64,000 nucleotides of DNA, taken from assembly GCA_964016885.1 (NCBI GenBank), contig OZ024740.1, positions 8,514,450 to 8,578,449 on the forward strand. The letters are read 5' to 3'. The position numbers were made by a program, and so were the translations under genes. The stretch comes from Eledone cirrhosa (taxonomy: Eukaryota; Mollusca; Cephalopoda; Octopoda; Eledonidae). This document shows, piece by piece, positions 12,701-26,400 of this stretch. Position 1 is the stretch's first letter, and the number at the start of each line of letters is the position of its first letter. The notes beneath the pieces are model-generated. The model saw only the letters and a list, made by a program, of their open reading frames with translations, made no database searches and was not told where the DNA came from.

Positions 12701-13821
12701 CAGTTTCTATGGGTATATCAGTTTCGATTGGTATGTCAGTTTCGATTAGTATATCAGTTTCTATAGGTATGTAAGTTTCTATTGGTATAGCAGTTTCGAT
12801 TAGTATATCATTTTCGATGGTATGTCAGTTTCGATTGGTTTATCAATTTCTATTGGTATATCAGTTTCGATTGATATATCAGTTTCCATTAGTATGTCAG
12901 TTTCTACTGGTATGTCAGTTTCGATTGGTATGTCAGTTTCGATTGGTATGTCAATTTCGATTGGTATATCAGTTTCGATTAGTATGTTAGTTTCTATTGG
13001 AATATCAGTTTCGATTGGTATATCAGTTTTGATTGGTATGTCAGTTTCTATTGGTATATCAGTTTCGACTGGTATATCAGTTTCGATTAGTATAATCAGT
13101 TTCTATTGTTATGTCACTTTTGATTAATATATCAATTTCTATTGGTATGCCAGTTTCGATCGGTATGTCAGTTTCTACTGGTATATCAGTTTCTATTGGT
13201 ATGTCAGTTTCGATTGGTATGTCCGTTTCGATTGGTATGTCAGTTTCAATTAGTATATTAGTTTCGATTGGTATGTCAATTTCAATTAGTATATCAGTTT
13301 CTATAGGTATGTCTGTTTCTATTGTTATATCAGTTTCGATTGGTATGTCAGTTTCTATTAGTATATCAGTTTCTATAGGTATGTCAGTTTCTATTGGTAT
13401 ATCAGTTTCGATTGGTATATCAGTTTCTATTGGTATGTCAGTTTCGATTGGTATGTCAGTTTCTATTGTTATATCAGTTTCGATGGATACATCAGTTTCG
13501 ATTAGTATGTCAGTTTCTACTGGTATGTCAGTTTCGATTAGTATATCAGTTTCTATTGGTATGTCAGTTTCGATTGGTATATCAGTTTCGATTGGTATGT
13601 CAGTTTCGATTAGTATATCAGTTTCTATTGGTATGTCAGTTTCTATTGATATATCAGCTTCGATTGATTGGTATATCAGTTTCGATTGGTATGTCAGGTT
13701 CGATTGGTATGTCAGTTTCGATTGGTATATCAGTTCCGATTGGTATGTAAGTTTCGATTGGTATGTCAGTTTCGATTGGTATATTAGTTTCGATTGGTAT
13801 GTCAATTTCAATTAGTATATC
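9771..13821 (+). repeat. Satellite stretch without a large tandem partner
   Basis: Ordinary 18-bp satellite with many local 36-bp alternations. It holds the first occurrence (near 10951-11352) of a cassette that recurs near 16787, 20136, 24704, 27872, 31828 and 34996. That cassette is marked by the unit series TCAGCTTCGATTGG then GATTAGTGTGTTAG. The first 19-bp TATAATCAG monomer is near 13090. I see no gene or foreign element. Confidence 0.88.
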
Positions 13822-15189
13822 AGTTTCTATGGGTATATCAGTTTCGATTGGTATGTCAGTTTCGATTAGTATATCAGTTTCTATAGGTATGTCAGTTTCT
13901 ATTGGTATATCAGTTTCGATTGGTATATCAGTTTCGATAGTATGTTCGTTTTGATTGGTATATCAGTTTCTATTGGTATATCAGTTTCGATTGATACATC
14001 AGTTTCGATTAGTATGTCAGTTTCTACTGGGATGTCAGTTTGGATTGGTATGTCAATTTCGATTGGTATGTCAGTTTCGATTGTTATGTCAATTTCGATT
14101 GGTATATCAGTTTCGATTAGTATGTTAGTTTCAATTGGAATATCAGTTTCGATTGCTATATCAGTTTCGACTGGTATATCAGTTTCGATTAGTATAATCA
14201 GTTTCTATTGGTATGTCAGTTTCTATTGGTATATCAGTATCGATTGGTATATCAGTTTCGATTAGTATGTCAGTTTCTATTGGTATGTTAGTTTCGTTTA
14301 GTATTTCAGTTTCTATTGGTATGTCAGTTTTGATTGGTATGTCAGTTTCGACTGGTATGTCAGTTTCGATTGGTATATCAGTTTCGATTGGTATGTCAGT
14401 TTCGATTGATATGTCAGTTTCGATTGGTATATCAGTTCCGATTGGTATGTCAGTTTCGATTGGTATGTTAGTTTTGATTGGTATATCAGTACCGATTGGT
14501 ATGTCAGTTTAGATTGGTATGTCAGTTTCGATTGGTATATCAGTTTCGATTGGTATGTCAGTTTCAATTAGTATATCAGTTTCTATTGGTATGTCAATTT
14601 CGATTGGTATATCAGTTTCAATTAGTATATCAGTTTCTATTGGTATGTCAGTTTCGATTGGTATATCAGCTTCGATTCGTATGTCAGTTTTGATTGGTAT
14701 GTCAGTTTCGATTTGTATGTCAGTTTCGATTGATATATCAGTTTCGATTGGTATGTCAGCTTCGATTGATATGTCAGTTTCGATTGGTATATCAATTCCG
14801 ATTGGTATGTCAGTTTCGATTGGTATGTCAGTTTTGATTGGTATGTCAATTTCGATTGGTATATCAGTTTCGATTAGTATGTCAGTTTCTATTGGTATGT
14901 TAGTTTCGATTAGTATATCACTTTCTATTGGTATGTCAGTTTCGATTGGTATGTCTGTTTCTATTGATATATCAGTTTCGATTGTTATATCAGTTTTGAT
15001 TGGTATATCAGTTTCGATTGGTATGTCAGTTTCTATTGGTATTTCAGTTTCTATTGGTATGTCAGTTTTGATTGGTATATCAGTTTTGAATGGTATCTCA
15101 GTTTCGATTGTTATGTCATTCTCGATTGGTATATCAGTTCTGATTGGTATGTCAGTTTAGATTGGTATGTCAGTTTCGATTGGTATATC
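13822..15189 (+). repeat. 1,368-bp higher-order repeat, copy 1
   Basis: Starts with a TCTATGGGTATATC monomer and carries the 17-bp GATAGTATG unit at 13936, a TCAGTTTGGATTGG unit, the 19-bp TATAATCAG unit and a TTTGAATGGTATC unit near its end. The same series recurs 1,368 bp (76 x 18) downstream. There are small internal differences, including one 18-bp shift within the middle portion that is compensated later. Confidence 0.82.
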
Positions 15190-16557
15190 AGTTTCTATGG
15201 GTATATCAGTTTCGATTGGTATCTCAGTCTCGATTAGTATATCAGTTTCTATAGGTATGTCAGTTTCTATTGGTATATCAGTTTCGATTGGTATATCAGT
15301 TTCGATAGTATGTTAGTTTTGATTGGTATATCAGTTTCTATTGTTATATCAGTTTCGATTGATATATCAGTTTCGATTAGTATGTCAGTTTCTACTGGTA
15401 TGTTAGTTTGGATTGGTATGTCAATTTCGATTGGTATGTCAGTTTCGATTGGTATGTCAATTTCGATTGGTATATCAGTTTCGATTAGTATGTTAGTTTC
15501 AATTGGAATATCAGTTTCGATTGGTATATCAGTTTCGACTGGTATATCAGTTTCGGTTAGTATAATCAGTTTCTATTGGTATGTCAGTTTCTATTGGTAT
15601 ATCAGTATCGATTGGTATATCAGTTTTGATTAGTATGTCAGTTTCTATTGGTATGTTAGTTTCGATTAGTATATCAGTTTCTATTGGTATGTCAGTTTTG
15701 ATTGGTATGTCAGTTTCGACTGGTATGTCAGTTTCGATTGGTATATCAGTTTCGATTGGTATGTCAATTTCGATTGATATGTCAGTTTCGATTGGTATGT
15801 CAATTTCGATTGGTATGTCAGTTTCGATTGGTAAATTAGTTTCGATTGGTATGTCAGTTTTGATTGGTATATCAGTTCCGATTGGTATGTCAGTTTAGAT
15901 TGGTATGTCAGTTTTGATTGGTATATCAGTTTCGATTGGTATGTCAGTTTCAATTAGTATATCAGTTTCTATTGGTATGTCAGTTTCTATTGGTATAGCA
16001 GCTTCGATTCGTATATCAGTTTCTATTGGTATATCAGTTTCTATTGGTATGTCAGTTTTGATTGGTATGTCAGTTTCGATTTGTATGTCAGTTTCGATTG
16101 GTATGTCAGTTTCGATTGGTATGTCAGCTTCGATTGATATGTCAGTTTCGATTGGAATATCAGTTCCGATTGGTATGTCAGTTTCGATTGGTATGTCAGT
16201 TTTGATTGGTATGTCAATTTCGATTGGTATATCAGTTTCGATTAGTATGTCAGTTTCTATTGGTATGTTAGTTTCGATTAGTATATCACTTTCTATTGGT
16301 ATGTCAGTTTCGATTGGTATGTCTGTTTCTATTGATATATCAGTTTCGATTGTTATATCAGTTTTGATTGGTATATCAGTTTCGATTGGTATGTCAGTTT
16401 CTGTTGGTATTTCAGTTTCTATTGGTATGTCAGTTTTGATTGGTATATCAGTTTTGAATGGTATCTCAGTTTCGATTGGTATGTCATTTTCGATTGGTAT
16501 ATCAGTTCTGATTGGTATGTCAGTTTAGATTGGTATGTCAGTTTCGATTGGTATATC
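15190..16557 (+). repeat. 1,368-bp higher-order repeat, copy 2
   Basis: Tandem partner of the preceding unit with the same ordered markers: GATAGTATG at 15304, then TATAATCAG near 15560, then TTTGAATGGTATC near 16454. Copy 2 reads GATAGTATGTTAG where copy 1 reads GATAGTATGTTCG. The end is approximate because flanking monomers are alike. Confidence 0.8.
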
Positions 16558-19500
16558 AGTTTCGATTGGTATGTCAGTTTCGATTGGTACGTAAATTTCG
16601 ATGGGTATATTAGTTTCTATTGGTATGTCAGTTTCAATTAGTATATGAGTTTCTATTGCTATGTCAGTTTCGATTGGTATATCAGTTTTGATTTGTATAT
16701 GAGTTCCTATATCTATATCAGTTTCTATTGGTATGTCAGTTTCAACTGGTATGTAAGTTTCGATTAGTATATCAGTTTCTATTGGTATGTCAGTTTCTAT
16801 TGGTATATCAGCTTCGATTGGTATATCAGTTTCGATTAGTGTGTTAGTTTCTATTGGTATGTCAGTTTTGACTGGTATATCAGTTTCGATTGGTATGTCA
16901 GTTTCGATTGGTATGTCAGTTTCGATTGGTATATCAGTTCCGATTGGTATGTCAATTTCGATTGGTATATCAGTTTCTATTGGTATGTCAGTTTCGATTG
17001 GTATGTCAGTTTCTATTGGTATATCAGTTTCGATTGATATATCAGTTTCGATTAGTATATCAGTTTCTACTGGTTTGTCAGTTTCGATTAGTATATCAGT
17101 TTCTATAGGTATGTCAGTTTCGATTGGTATATCAGTTTCGATTCGTATATCAGTTCCTATTGCTATATCAGTTTCAATTGGTATGTAAGTTTCGATTGGT
17201 ATATCAGTTTCGATGGGTATGTCAGTTTCAATTAGTATATTAGTTTCGATTGGTATGTCAATTTCAATTAGTATATCAGTTACTATTGGTATATCAGTTT
17301 CGATTGGTATGTCAGTTTCTATTATTATATCAGTTTCTATAGGTATGTCAGTTTCTATTGGTATATCAGTTTCGATTGGTATGTCAGTTTCTATTGGTAT
17401 ATCAGTTTCGATGGATACATCAGTTTCGATTAGTATGTCAGTTTCAACTGGTATGTCAGTTTGGATTGGTATGTCAGTTTCGATTGGTATGTCAGTTTCG
17501 ATTGGTATGTCAATTTCGATTGGTATATCAGTTTCGATTAGTATGTTAGTTTCAATTGGAATATCAGTTTCGATTGGTATATCAGTTTCGACTGGTATAT
17601 CAGTTTCGATTAGTATAATCAGTTTCTATTGGTATGTCAGTTTCTATTGGTATATCAGTACCGATTGGTATATCAGTTTCGATTAGTATGTCAGTTTCTA
17701 TTCGTATGTTAGTTTCGATTAGTATATCAGTTTCTATCGGTATGTCAGTTTCGATTGATATGTCAGTTTCGATTGGTATATCAGTTCTGATTAGTATGTC
17801 AGTTTCGATTGGTATATCAGTTTCAATTGGTATGTCAGTTTTGATTGGTATGTCAGTTTCGATTGGTATGTCAATTTCGATTGGTATATCAGTTTCGATT
17901 GGTATGTCAATTTCGATTGGTATATCAGTTTCGATTAGTATGTCAATTTCTATTGGTATGTTAGTTTCGATTAGTATATCACTTTCTATTTGTATGTCAG
18001 TTTCTATTGGTATGTCAGTTTCTAATGATATATCAGTTTCGATTGGTATATCAGTTTTGATTGGTATATCAGTTTTGAATGGTATGTCAGTTTCGATTGG
18101 TATGTCAGTATCGATTGGTATATCAGTTTCGATTCGTATGTCAGTTTTGATTGGTATATCAGTTCCGATTGGTATGTCAGTTTAGATTGGTATGTCAGTT
18201 TCGATTGGTATATCAGTTTCGATTGGTATGTCAGTTTCAATTAGTATATCAGTTTCTATTGGTATGTCAGTTTCGATTGGTATATCAGTTTCAATTAGTA
18301 TATCAGTTTCTATTGGTATGTCAGTTTCGATTGGTATATCAGTTTTGATTAGTATATGAGTTCCTATAGCTATATCAGTTTCTATTGGTATGTCAGTTTC
18401 TATTGGTATATCAGCTTCGATTCGTATATCAGTTTCTATTGGTATATCAGTTTCTATTGGTATGTCAGTTTTGATTGGTATGTCAGTTTCGATTTGTATG
18501 TCAGTTTCGATTGATATATCAGTTTCGATTGGTATGTCAGTTTCGATTGGTATGTCAGTTTTGATTGGTATGTCAATTTCGATTGGTATATCAGTTTCGA
18601 TTAGTATGTCAGTTTCTATTGGTATGTTAGTTTCGATTATTATATCACTTTCTATTGGTATGTCAGTTTCGATTGGTATGTCTGTTTCTATTGATATATC
18701 AGTTTCGATTGTTATATCAGTTTTGATTGGTATATCAGTTTCGATTGGTATGTCAGTTTCTATTGGTATGTCAGTTTTGATTGGTATATCACTTTTGAAT
18801 GGTATCTCAGTTTCGATTGGTATGTCATTTTCGATTGGTATATCAGTTCTGATTGGTATGTCAGTTTAGATTGGTATGTCAGTTTCGATTGGTATATCAG
18901 TTTCTATGGGTATATCAGTTTTGATTGGTATGTCAGTTTCGATTAGTATATCAGTTTCTATAGGTATGTCAGTTTCTATTGTTATATCAGTTTCGATTGG
19001 TATATCAGTTTCGATTGGTATGTCAGTTTCGATTGGTATGTCAGTTTCGATTGGTATATCAGTTTCGATTGGTATGTCAGTTTTGATTGGTATATCAGTT
19101 CCGATTGGTATGTCAGTTTAGATTGGTATGTCAGTTTTGATTGGTATATCAGTTTCGATTGGTATGTCAGTTTCAATTAGTATATCAGTTTCTATTGGTA
19201 TGTCAGTTTCGATTGGTATATCAGTTTCAATTAGTATATCAGTTTCTATTGGTATGTCAGTTTCGATTGGTATATCAGTTTTGATTAGTATATGAGTTCC
19301 TATAGCTATATGAGTTTCTATTGGTATGTCAGTTTCTATTGGTATATCATCTTCGATTCGTATATCAGTTTCTATTGGTATATCAGTTTCTATTGGTATG
19401 TCAGTTTTGATTGGTATGTCAGTTTCGATTTGTATGTCAGTTTTGATTGATATATCAGTTTAGATTGGTATGTCAGCTTCGATTGATATGTCAGTTTCGA

Positions 19501-22500
19501 TTGGTATATCAGTTCCGATTGGTATGTCAGTTTCGATTGGTATGTCAGTTTTGATTGGTATGTCAATTTCGATTGGTATATCAGTTTCGATTAGTATGTC
19601 AGTTTCTATTGGTATGTTAGTTTCGATTAGTATATCACTGTCTATTGGTATGTCAGTTTCGATTGGTATGTCTGTTTCTATTGATATATCAGTTTCGATT
19701 GTTATATCAGTTTTGATTGGTATATCAGTTTTGATTGGTATGTCAGTTTCTGTTGGTATTCCAGTTTCTATTGGTATGTCAGTTTTGATTGGTATATCAC
19801 TTTTGAATGGTATCTCAGTTTCGATTGGTATGTCATTTTCGATTGGTATATCAGTTCTGATTGGTATGTCAGTTTAGATTGGTATGTCTGTTTCGATTGG
19901 TATATCAGTTTCGATTGCTATGTCAGTTTCGATTGGTACGTAAATTTCGATGGGTATATTAGTTTCTATTGGTATGTCTGTTTCAGTTAGTATATGAGTT
20001 TCTATTGCTATGTCAGTTTCGATTGGTATATCAGTTTTGATTTGTATATGAATTCCTATATCTAAATCAGTTTCTATTGGTATGTCAGTTTCAACTGGTA
20101 TGTAAGTTTCGATTAGTATATCAGTCTCTATTGGTATGTCAGTTTCTATTGGTATATCAGCTTCGATTGGTATATCAGTTTCGATTAGTGTGTTAGTTTC
20201 TATTGGTATGTCAGTTTTGACTGGTATATCAGTTTCGATTGGTATGTCAGTTTCGATTGGTATGTCAGTTTCGATTGGTATATCAGTTCCGATTGGTATG
20301 TCAATTTCGATTGGTATATCAGTTTCTATTGGTATGTCAGTTTCGATTGGTATGTCAGTTTCTATTGGTATATCAGTTTCGATTGATATATCAGTTTCGA
20401 TTAGTATATCAGTTTCTAATGGTATGTCAGTTTCGATTAGTATATCAGTTTCTATTGGTATGTCAGTTTCGATTGGTATATCAGTTTCGATTCGTATATC
20501 AGTTCCTATTGCTATATCAGTTTCAATTGGTATGTAAGTTTCGATTGGTATATCAGTTTCGATGGGTATGTCAGTTTCAATTAGTATATTAGTTTCGATT
20601 GGTATGTCAATTTCAATTAGTATATCAGTTTCTATTGGTATATCAGTTTCGATTGGTATGTCAGTTTCTATTAGTATATCAGTTTCTATAGGTATGTCAG
20701 TTTCTATTGGTATATCAGTTTCGATTGGTATGTCAGTTTCTATTGGTATATCAGTTTCGATGGATACATCAGTTTCGATTAGTATGTCAGTTTCAACTGG
20801 TATGTCAATTTCGATTGGTATATCAGTTTCGATTGGTATATCAGTTTCGATTGGTATGTCAGTTTGGATAGGTATGTCAGTTTCGATTGGTATGTCAGTT
20901 TCGATTGGTAAGTCAGTTTCGATTGGTATGTCAATTTCGATTAGTATATCAGTTTCGATTGGTATGTCAGTTTCGATTGGTATATCAGTTTCGATTGGTA
21001 TCTCAGTTTTGATTATTATATTAGCTTCTATTGGTATGTCGGTTTCTATTGGTATATCAGTTTCGATTGGTATGTCAGTTTCTATTAGTATATCAGTTTC
21101 TATAGGTATGTCAGTTTCTATTGGTATATCAGTTTCGATTGGTATGTCAGTTTCTATTGGTATATCAGTTTCGATGGATACATCAGTTTCGATTAGTATG
21201 TCAGTTTCAACTGGTATGTCAATTTCGATTGGTATATCAGTTTCGATTGGTATATCAGTTTCGATTGCTATGTCAGTTTGGATAGGTATGTCAGTTTCGA
21301 TTAGTGTGTTAGTTTCGATTGGTATGTCAGTTTGGATAGGTATGTCAGTTTCGATTGGTATGTCAGTTTCGACTGGTATGTCAATTTCGATTGGTATATC
21401 AGTTTCGATTGGTATATCAGTTTCGATTGGTATGTCAGTTTGGATAGGTATGTCAGTTTCGATTGGTATGTCAGTTTCGATTGGTAAGTCAGTTTCGATT
21501 GGTATGTCAATTTCGATTAGTATATCAGTTTCGATTGGTATGTCAGTTTCGATTGGTATATCAGTTTCGATTGGTATCTCAGTTTTGATTATTATATTAG
21601 TTTCTATTGGTATGTCGGTTTCTATTGGTATATCAGTTTCGATTGGTATATCAGTTTTGATCAGTATGTTAGTTTCTATTGGTATATCAGTTTCGATAGG
21701 TATATCAGTTTCGTTCGGTATGTCAGTTTCGATTGGTATATCAGTTTCTATTGCTATATCTGTTTCTATTGGTATGTCAGTTTCGATTGGTATGTCAGTT
21801 TCTATTGGTATGTCAGTTTCGATTGTTATGTCAGTTTCGATTGGTATATCAGTTCCATTGATATGACAGTGTCGATTGGTATATGAGTTTTGATTAGTAT
21901 GTCATTTTCTATTGGTATGTAAGCTTCGATTATTATATCAGTTACTATTAGTATGTCAGTTTCGATTGGTATGTCTGTTTCTAATGATATATCAGTTTCG
22001 ATTGGTATATCAGTTTTGATTGGTATATCAGTTTTGAATGGTATGTCAGTTTCGATTGGTATGTCAGTTTCGATTGGTATATCAGTTCCGATTGGTATGT
22101 CAGTTTAGATTGGTATGTCAGTTTCGATTGGTATATCAGTTTCGATTGGTATGTCAGTTTCGATTGGTATATCAGTTTTTATTTGTATATGAGTTCCTAT
22201 AGCTATATCAGTTTCTATTGGTATATCAGTTTCTATTGGTATGTCAGGTTCGATTGGTACGTAATTTCGATGGGTATATTAGTTTCTATTGGTATGTCAG
22301 TTTCAATTAGTATATCAGTTTCTATTGGTATGTCAGTTTCGATTGGTATATAAGTTTTGATTTGTATATGTGTTCCTATAGCTATATCAGTTTCTATTGG
22401 TATGTCAGTTTCTATTGGTATATCAGCTTCGATTGGTATGTCAGTTTCTATTAGTATATCAGTTTCTATAGGTATGTCAGTTTCTATTGGTATATCAGTT

Positions 22501-23044
22501 TCGATTGGTATGTCAGTTTCTATTGGTATATCAGTTTCGATGGATACATCAGTTTCGATTAGTATGTCAGTTTCAACTGGTATGTCAGTTTGGATTGGTA
22601 TGTCAGTTTCGATTGGTATGTCAGTTTCGATTGGTATGTCAATTTCGATTGGTATATCAGTTTCGATTAGTATGTTAGTTTCAATTGGAATATCAGTTTC
22701 GATTGGTATATCAGTTTCGACTGGTATATCAGTTTCGATTAGTATAATCAGTTTCTATTGGTATGTCAGTTTCTATTGGTATATCAGTACCGATTGGTAT
22801 ATCAGTTTCGATTAGTATGTCAGTTTCTATTCGTATGTTAGTTTCGATTAGTATATCAGTTTCTATCGGTATGTCAGTTTCGATTGATATGTCAGTTTCG
22901 ATTGGTATATCAGTTCCGATTAGTATGTCAGTTTCGATTGGTATATCAGTTTCAATTGGTATGTCAGTTTTGATTGGTATGTCAGTTTCGATTGGTATGT
23001 CAATTTCGATTTGTATATCTGTTTCGATTGCTATGTCAATTTCG

Positions 23045-23092
23045 ATTGGTATATAAAGGCGATGACACATTGGTATATAAAGGCGATGACAC
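23045..23092 (+). repeat. 24-bp tandem duplication at the left edge of the element
   Basis: Two perfect copies of a 24-bp unit (23045-23068 and 23069-23092). Each begins with satellite sequence ATTGGTATATAA and ends with element sequence AGGCGATGACAC. The duplication therefore spans the satellite/element boundary and must have formed after insertion, or as part of it. Confidence 0.9.
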
Positions 23093-23196
23093 ACGACCGT
23101 GACCTCTGGCGTCACACAGTAATACAGAGTACCCGACCTCCCATGGGTACAAGCTGAAGCATATAGACAATATGCCGCCACACCCTCCCACTGCAA

Positions 23197-23292
23197 GGTG
23201 GTCGTGGAGGTGCCATGGCAAAAAAGCACCCAGCCCACACTGTAAAGTGGACGTGTAGGCGCCACGAAAAAGCACCCAGCTCTCACTGTAAA
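23197..23292 (+). repeat. Duplicated core module inside the SINE-like element
   Basis: Two diverged modules lie side by side. The first (23197-23246) has GGAGGTGCC, a run of A, GCACCCAGC and CACTGTAAA. The second (23247-23292) has TAGGCGCCACG, a run of A, GCACCCAGC and CACTGTAAA. The SINE at 4715-5073 has one such module, so an internal duplication is the simplest reading. The same pair is in the downstream copy at 30321-30416. Confidence 0.72.
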
Positions 23293-23442
23293 TGAGGTTG
23301 GTGTTAGGAAGAGCATCCAGCTGTAGAAATCAAGCCAAATCAGTTCCTGTATGAGCAAGGCATGGTCAGCCGACCAGACACTGCCCACAACAGGACAACC
23401 CGTCTAACCCATGCTAGCGTGGAAGAACGGACGTAAAACGGT

Positions 23443-23463
23443 GATGATGATGATGATGATGAT
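23443..23463 (+). repeat. (GAT)7 tail
   Basis: Seven GAT units end the element and run straight into satellite sequence at ATCAGTTTCG. This gives the element a plus-strand orientation. Confidence 0.88.
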
Positions 23464-26400
23464 ATCAGTTTCGATTAGTATGTCAGTTTCTATTGGTATG
23501 TTAGTTTCGATTAGTATATCACTTTCTATTTGTATGTCAGTTTCGATTGGTATGTCAGTTTCTAATGATATATCAGTTTCGATTGGTATATCAGTTTTGA
23601 TTGGTATATCAGTTTCGAATGGTATGTCAGTTTCGATTGGTATGTCAGTTTCGATTGGTATATCAGTTTCGATTGGTATGTCAGTTTTGATTGGTATATC
23701 AGTTCCGATTGGTATGTCAGTTTAGATTGGTATGTCAGTTTCGATTGGTATATCAGTTTCTATTGGTATGTCAGTTTCGATTGGTATATCAGTTTCAATT
23801 AGTATATCAGTTTCTATTGGTATGTCAGTTTCGATTGGTATATCAGTTTTGATTAGTATATGAGTTCCTATAGCTATATCAGTTTCTATTGGTATGTCAG
23901 TTTCTATTGGTATATCAGCTTCGATTCGTATATCAGTTTCTATTGGTATATCAGTTTCTATTGGTATGTCAGTTTTGATTGGTATGTCAGTTTCGATTTG
24001 TATGTCAGTTTCGATTGATATATCAGTTTCGATTGGTATGTCAGCTTCGATTGATATGTCAGTTTCGATTGGTATATCAGTTCCGATAGGTATGTCAGTT
24101 TCGATTGGTATGTCAGTCTTGATTGGTATGTCAATTTCGATTGGTATATCAGTTTCGATTAGTATGTCAGTTTCTATTGGTATGTTTGTTTCGATTAGTA
24201 TATCACTTTCTATTGGTATGTCAGTTTCGATTGGTATGTCTGTTTCTATTGATATATCAGTTTCGATTGTTATATCAGTTTTGATTGGTATATCAGTTTT
24301 GATTGGTATGTCAGTTTCTGTTGGTATTCCAGTTTCTATTGGTATGTCAGTTTTGATTGGTATATCACTTTTGAATGGTATCTCAGTTTCGATTGGTATG
24401 TCATTCTCGATTGGTATATCAGTTCTGATTGGTATGTCAGTTTAGATTGGTATGTCAGTTTCGATTGGTATATCAGTTTCGATTGGTATGTCAGTTTCGA
24501 TTGTTACGTAAATTTCGATGGGTATATTAGTTTCTATTGGTATGTCAGTTTCAGTCAGTATATGAGTTTCTATTGCTATGTCAGTTTCGATTGGTATATC
24601 AGTTTTGATTTGTATATGAATTCCTATATCTATATCAGTTTCTATTGGTATGTCAGTTTCAACTGGTATGTAAGTTTCGATTAGTATATCAGTTTCTATT
24701 GGTATGTCAGTTTCTATTGGTATATCAGCTTCGATTGGTATATCAGTTTCGACTAGTGTGTTAGTTTCTATTGGTATGTCAGTTTTGACTGGTATATCAG
24801 TTTCGATTGGTATGTCAGTTTCGATTGGTATGTCAGTTTCGATTGGTATATCAGTTCCGATTGGTATGTCAATTTCGATTGGTATATCAGTTTCTATTGG
24901 TATGTCAGTTTCGATTGGTATGTCAGTTTCTATTGGTATATCAGTTTCGATTGATATATCAGTTTCGATTAGTATATCAGTTTCTACTGGTATGTCAGTT
25001 TCGATTAGTATATCAGTTTCAATTGGTATGTCAGTTTCGATTGGTATATCAGTTTCGATTCGTATATCAGTTCCTATTGCTATATCAGTTTCAATTGGTA
25101 TGTAAGTTTCGATTGGTATATCAGTTTCGATGGGTATGTCAGTTTCAATTAGTATATTAGTTTCGATTGGTATGTCAATTTCAATTAGTATATCAGTTTC
25201 TATTGGTATATCAGTTTCGATTGGTATGTCAGTTTCTATTGGTATATCAGTTTCGATGGATACATCAGTTTTGATTAGTATGTCAGCTTCAACTGGTATG
25301 TCAGTTTGGATTGGTATGTCAGTTTCGATTGGTATGTCAGTTTCGATTGGTATGTCAATTTCGATTGGTATATCAGTTTCGATTAGTATGTTAGTTTCAA
25401 TTGGAATATCAGTTTCGATTGGTATATCAGTTTCGACTGGTATATCAGTTTCGATTAGTATAATCAGTTTCTATTGGTATGTCAGTTTCTATTGGTATAT
25501 CAGTACCGATTGGTATATCAGTTTCGATTAGTATGTCAGTTTCTATTCGTATGTTAGTTTCGATTAGTATATCAGTTTCTATCGGTATGTCAGTTTTGAT
25601 TGATATGTCAGTTTCGATTGGTATATCAGTTTCAATTGGTATGTCAGTTTTGACTGGTATGTCAGTTTCGATTGGTATGTCAATTTCGATTGGTATATCA
25701 GTTTCGATTGGTATGTCAATTTCGATTGGTATATCAGTTTCGATTAGTATGTCAGTTTCTATTGGTATGTTAGTTTCGATTAGTATATCACTTTCTATTT
25801 GTATGTCAGTTTCGATTGGTATGTCTGTTTCTAATGATATATCAGTTTCGATTGGTATATCAGTTTTGATTGGTATATCAGTTTCGATTGGTATGTCAGT
25901 TTCGATTGGTATATCAGTTTTGAATGGTATGTCAGTTTCGATTGGTATGTCAGTTTCGATTGGTATATCAGTTCCGATTGGTATGTCAGTTTAGATTGGT
26001 ATGTCAGTTTCGATTGGTATATCAGTTTCGATTTGTATGTCAGTTTCGATTGGTATATCAGTTTTTATTTGTATATGAGTTCCTATAGCTATATCAGTTT
26101 CTATTGGTATGTCAGTTTCTATTGGTATATCAGCTTCGATTGGTATATCAGTTTCTATTGGTATATCAGTTTCTATTGGTATGTCAGGTTCGATTGGTAC
26201 GTAATTTCGATGGGTATATTAGTTTCTATTGGTATGTCAGTTTCAATTAGTATATCAGTTTCTATTGGTATGTCAGTTTCGATTGGTATATCAGTTTTGA
26301 TTTGTATATGAGTTCCTATAGCTATATCAGTTTCTATTGGTATGTCAGTTTCTATTGGTATATCAGCTTCGATTGGTATATCAGTTTCTATTGGTATATC

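Larger units (their letters stand above)
5074..23055 (+). repeat. 18-bp satellite array, block B
   Basis: The same 18-bp satellite resumes in the same orientation after the SINE and continues for about 18 kb. It contains the second copy of the large segmental repeat (5590 to about 9770). A stretch at about 9771-13821 shows only monomer and dimer structure plus short shared cassettes. It also holds the 1,368-bp tandem pair (about 13822-16557) and the left part of the 7,124-bp repeat. No non-satellite sequence longer than a few bases is visible. Irregular monomers include TTGATTGATTGG near 13660 and a 17-bp GATAGTATG unit at 13936 and 15304. Confidence 0.97.
23056..23463 (+). mobile_element. 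Cephalopod-type SINE-like element, copy 1
   Basis: Island of complex sequence, plus orientation, ending in seven GAT units (23443-23463). It contains the core also present in the SINE at 4715-5073: TGGTCGTGGAGGTGCC, GCACCCAG, CACTGTAAATGAGG, CATCCAGCTGTAGA. It adds a different 3' part with AACCCATGCTAGCGTGGAA and ACGGACGTAAAACG before the tail. I recall this 3' part from octopus and squid repeats. I see no convincing pol III A and B boxes in the first 100 bases, so the 5' end may be truncated or of non-tRNA origin. It could instead be the 3' end of a LINE. A minus-strand frame of 219 codons crossing it into the satellite (22729-23388) has no recognisable domain. Confidence 0.83.

Noticed and set aside
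22729..23388. Minus-strand 219-codon frame with a complex N-terminal half, and its twin at 29853-30512
   Set aside because: The complex part is the antisense of the SINE-like element and the rest is satellite. No protein family is recognisable, and identity between the twins is due to the 7.1-kb duplication, not selection.
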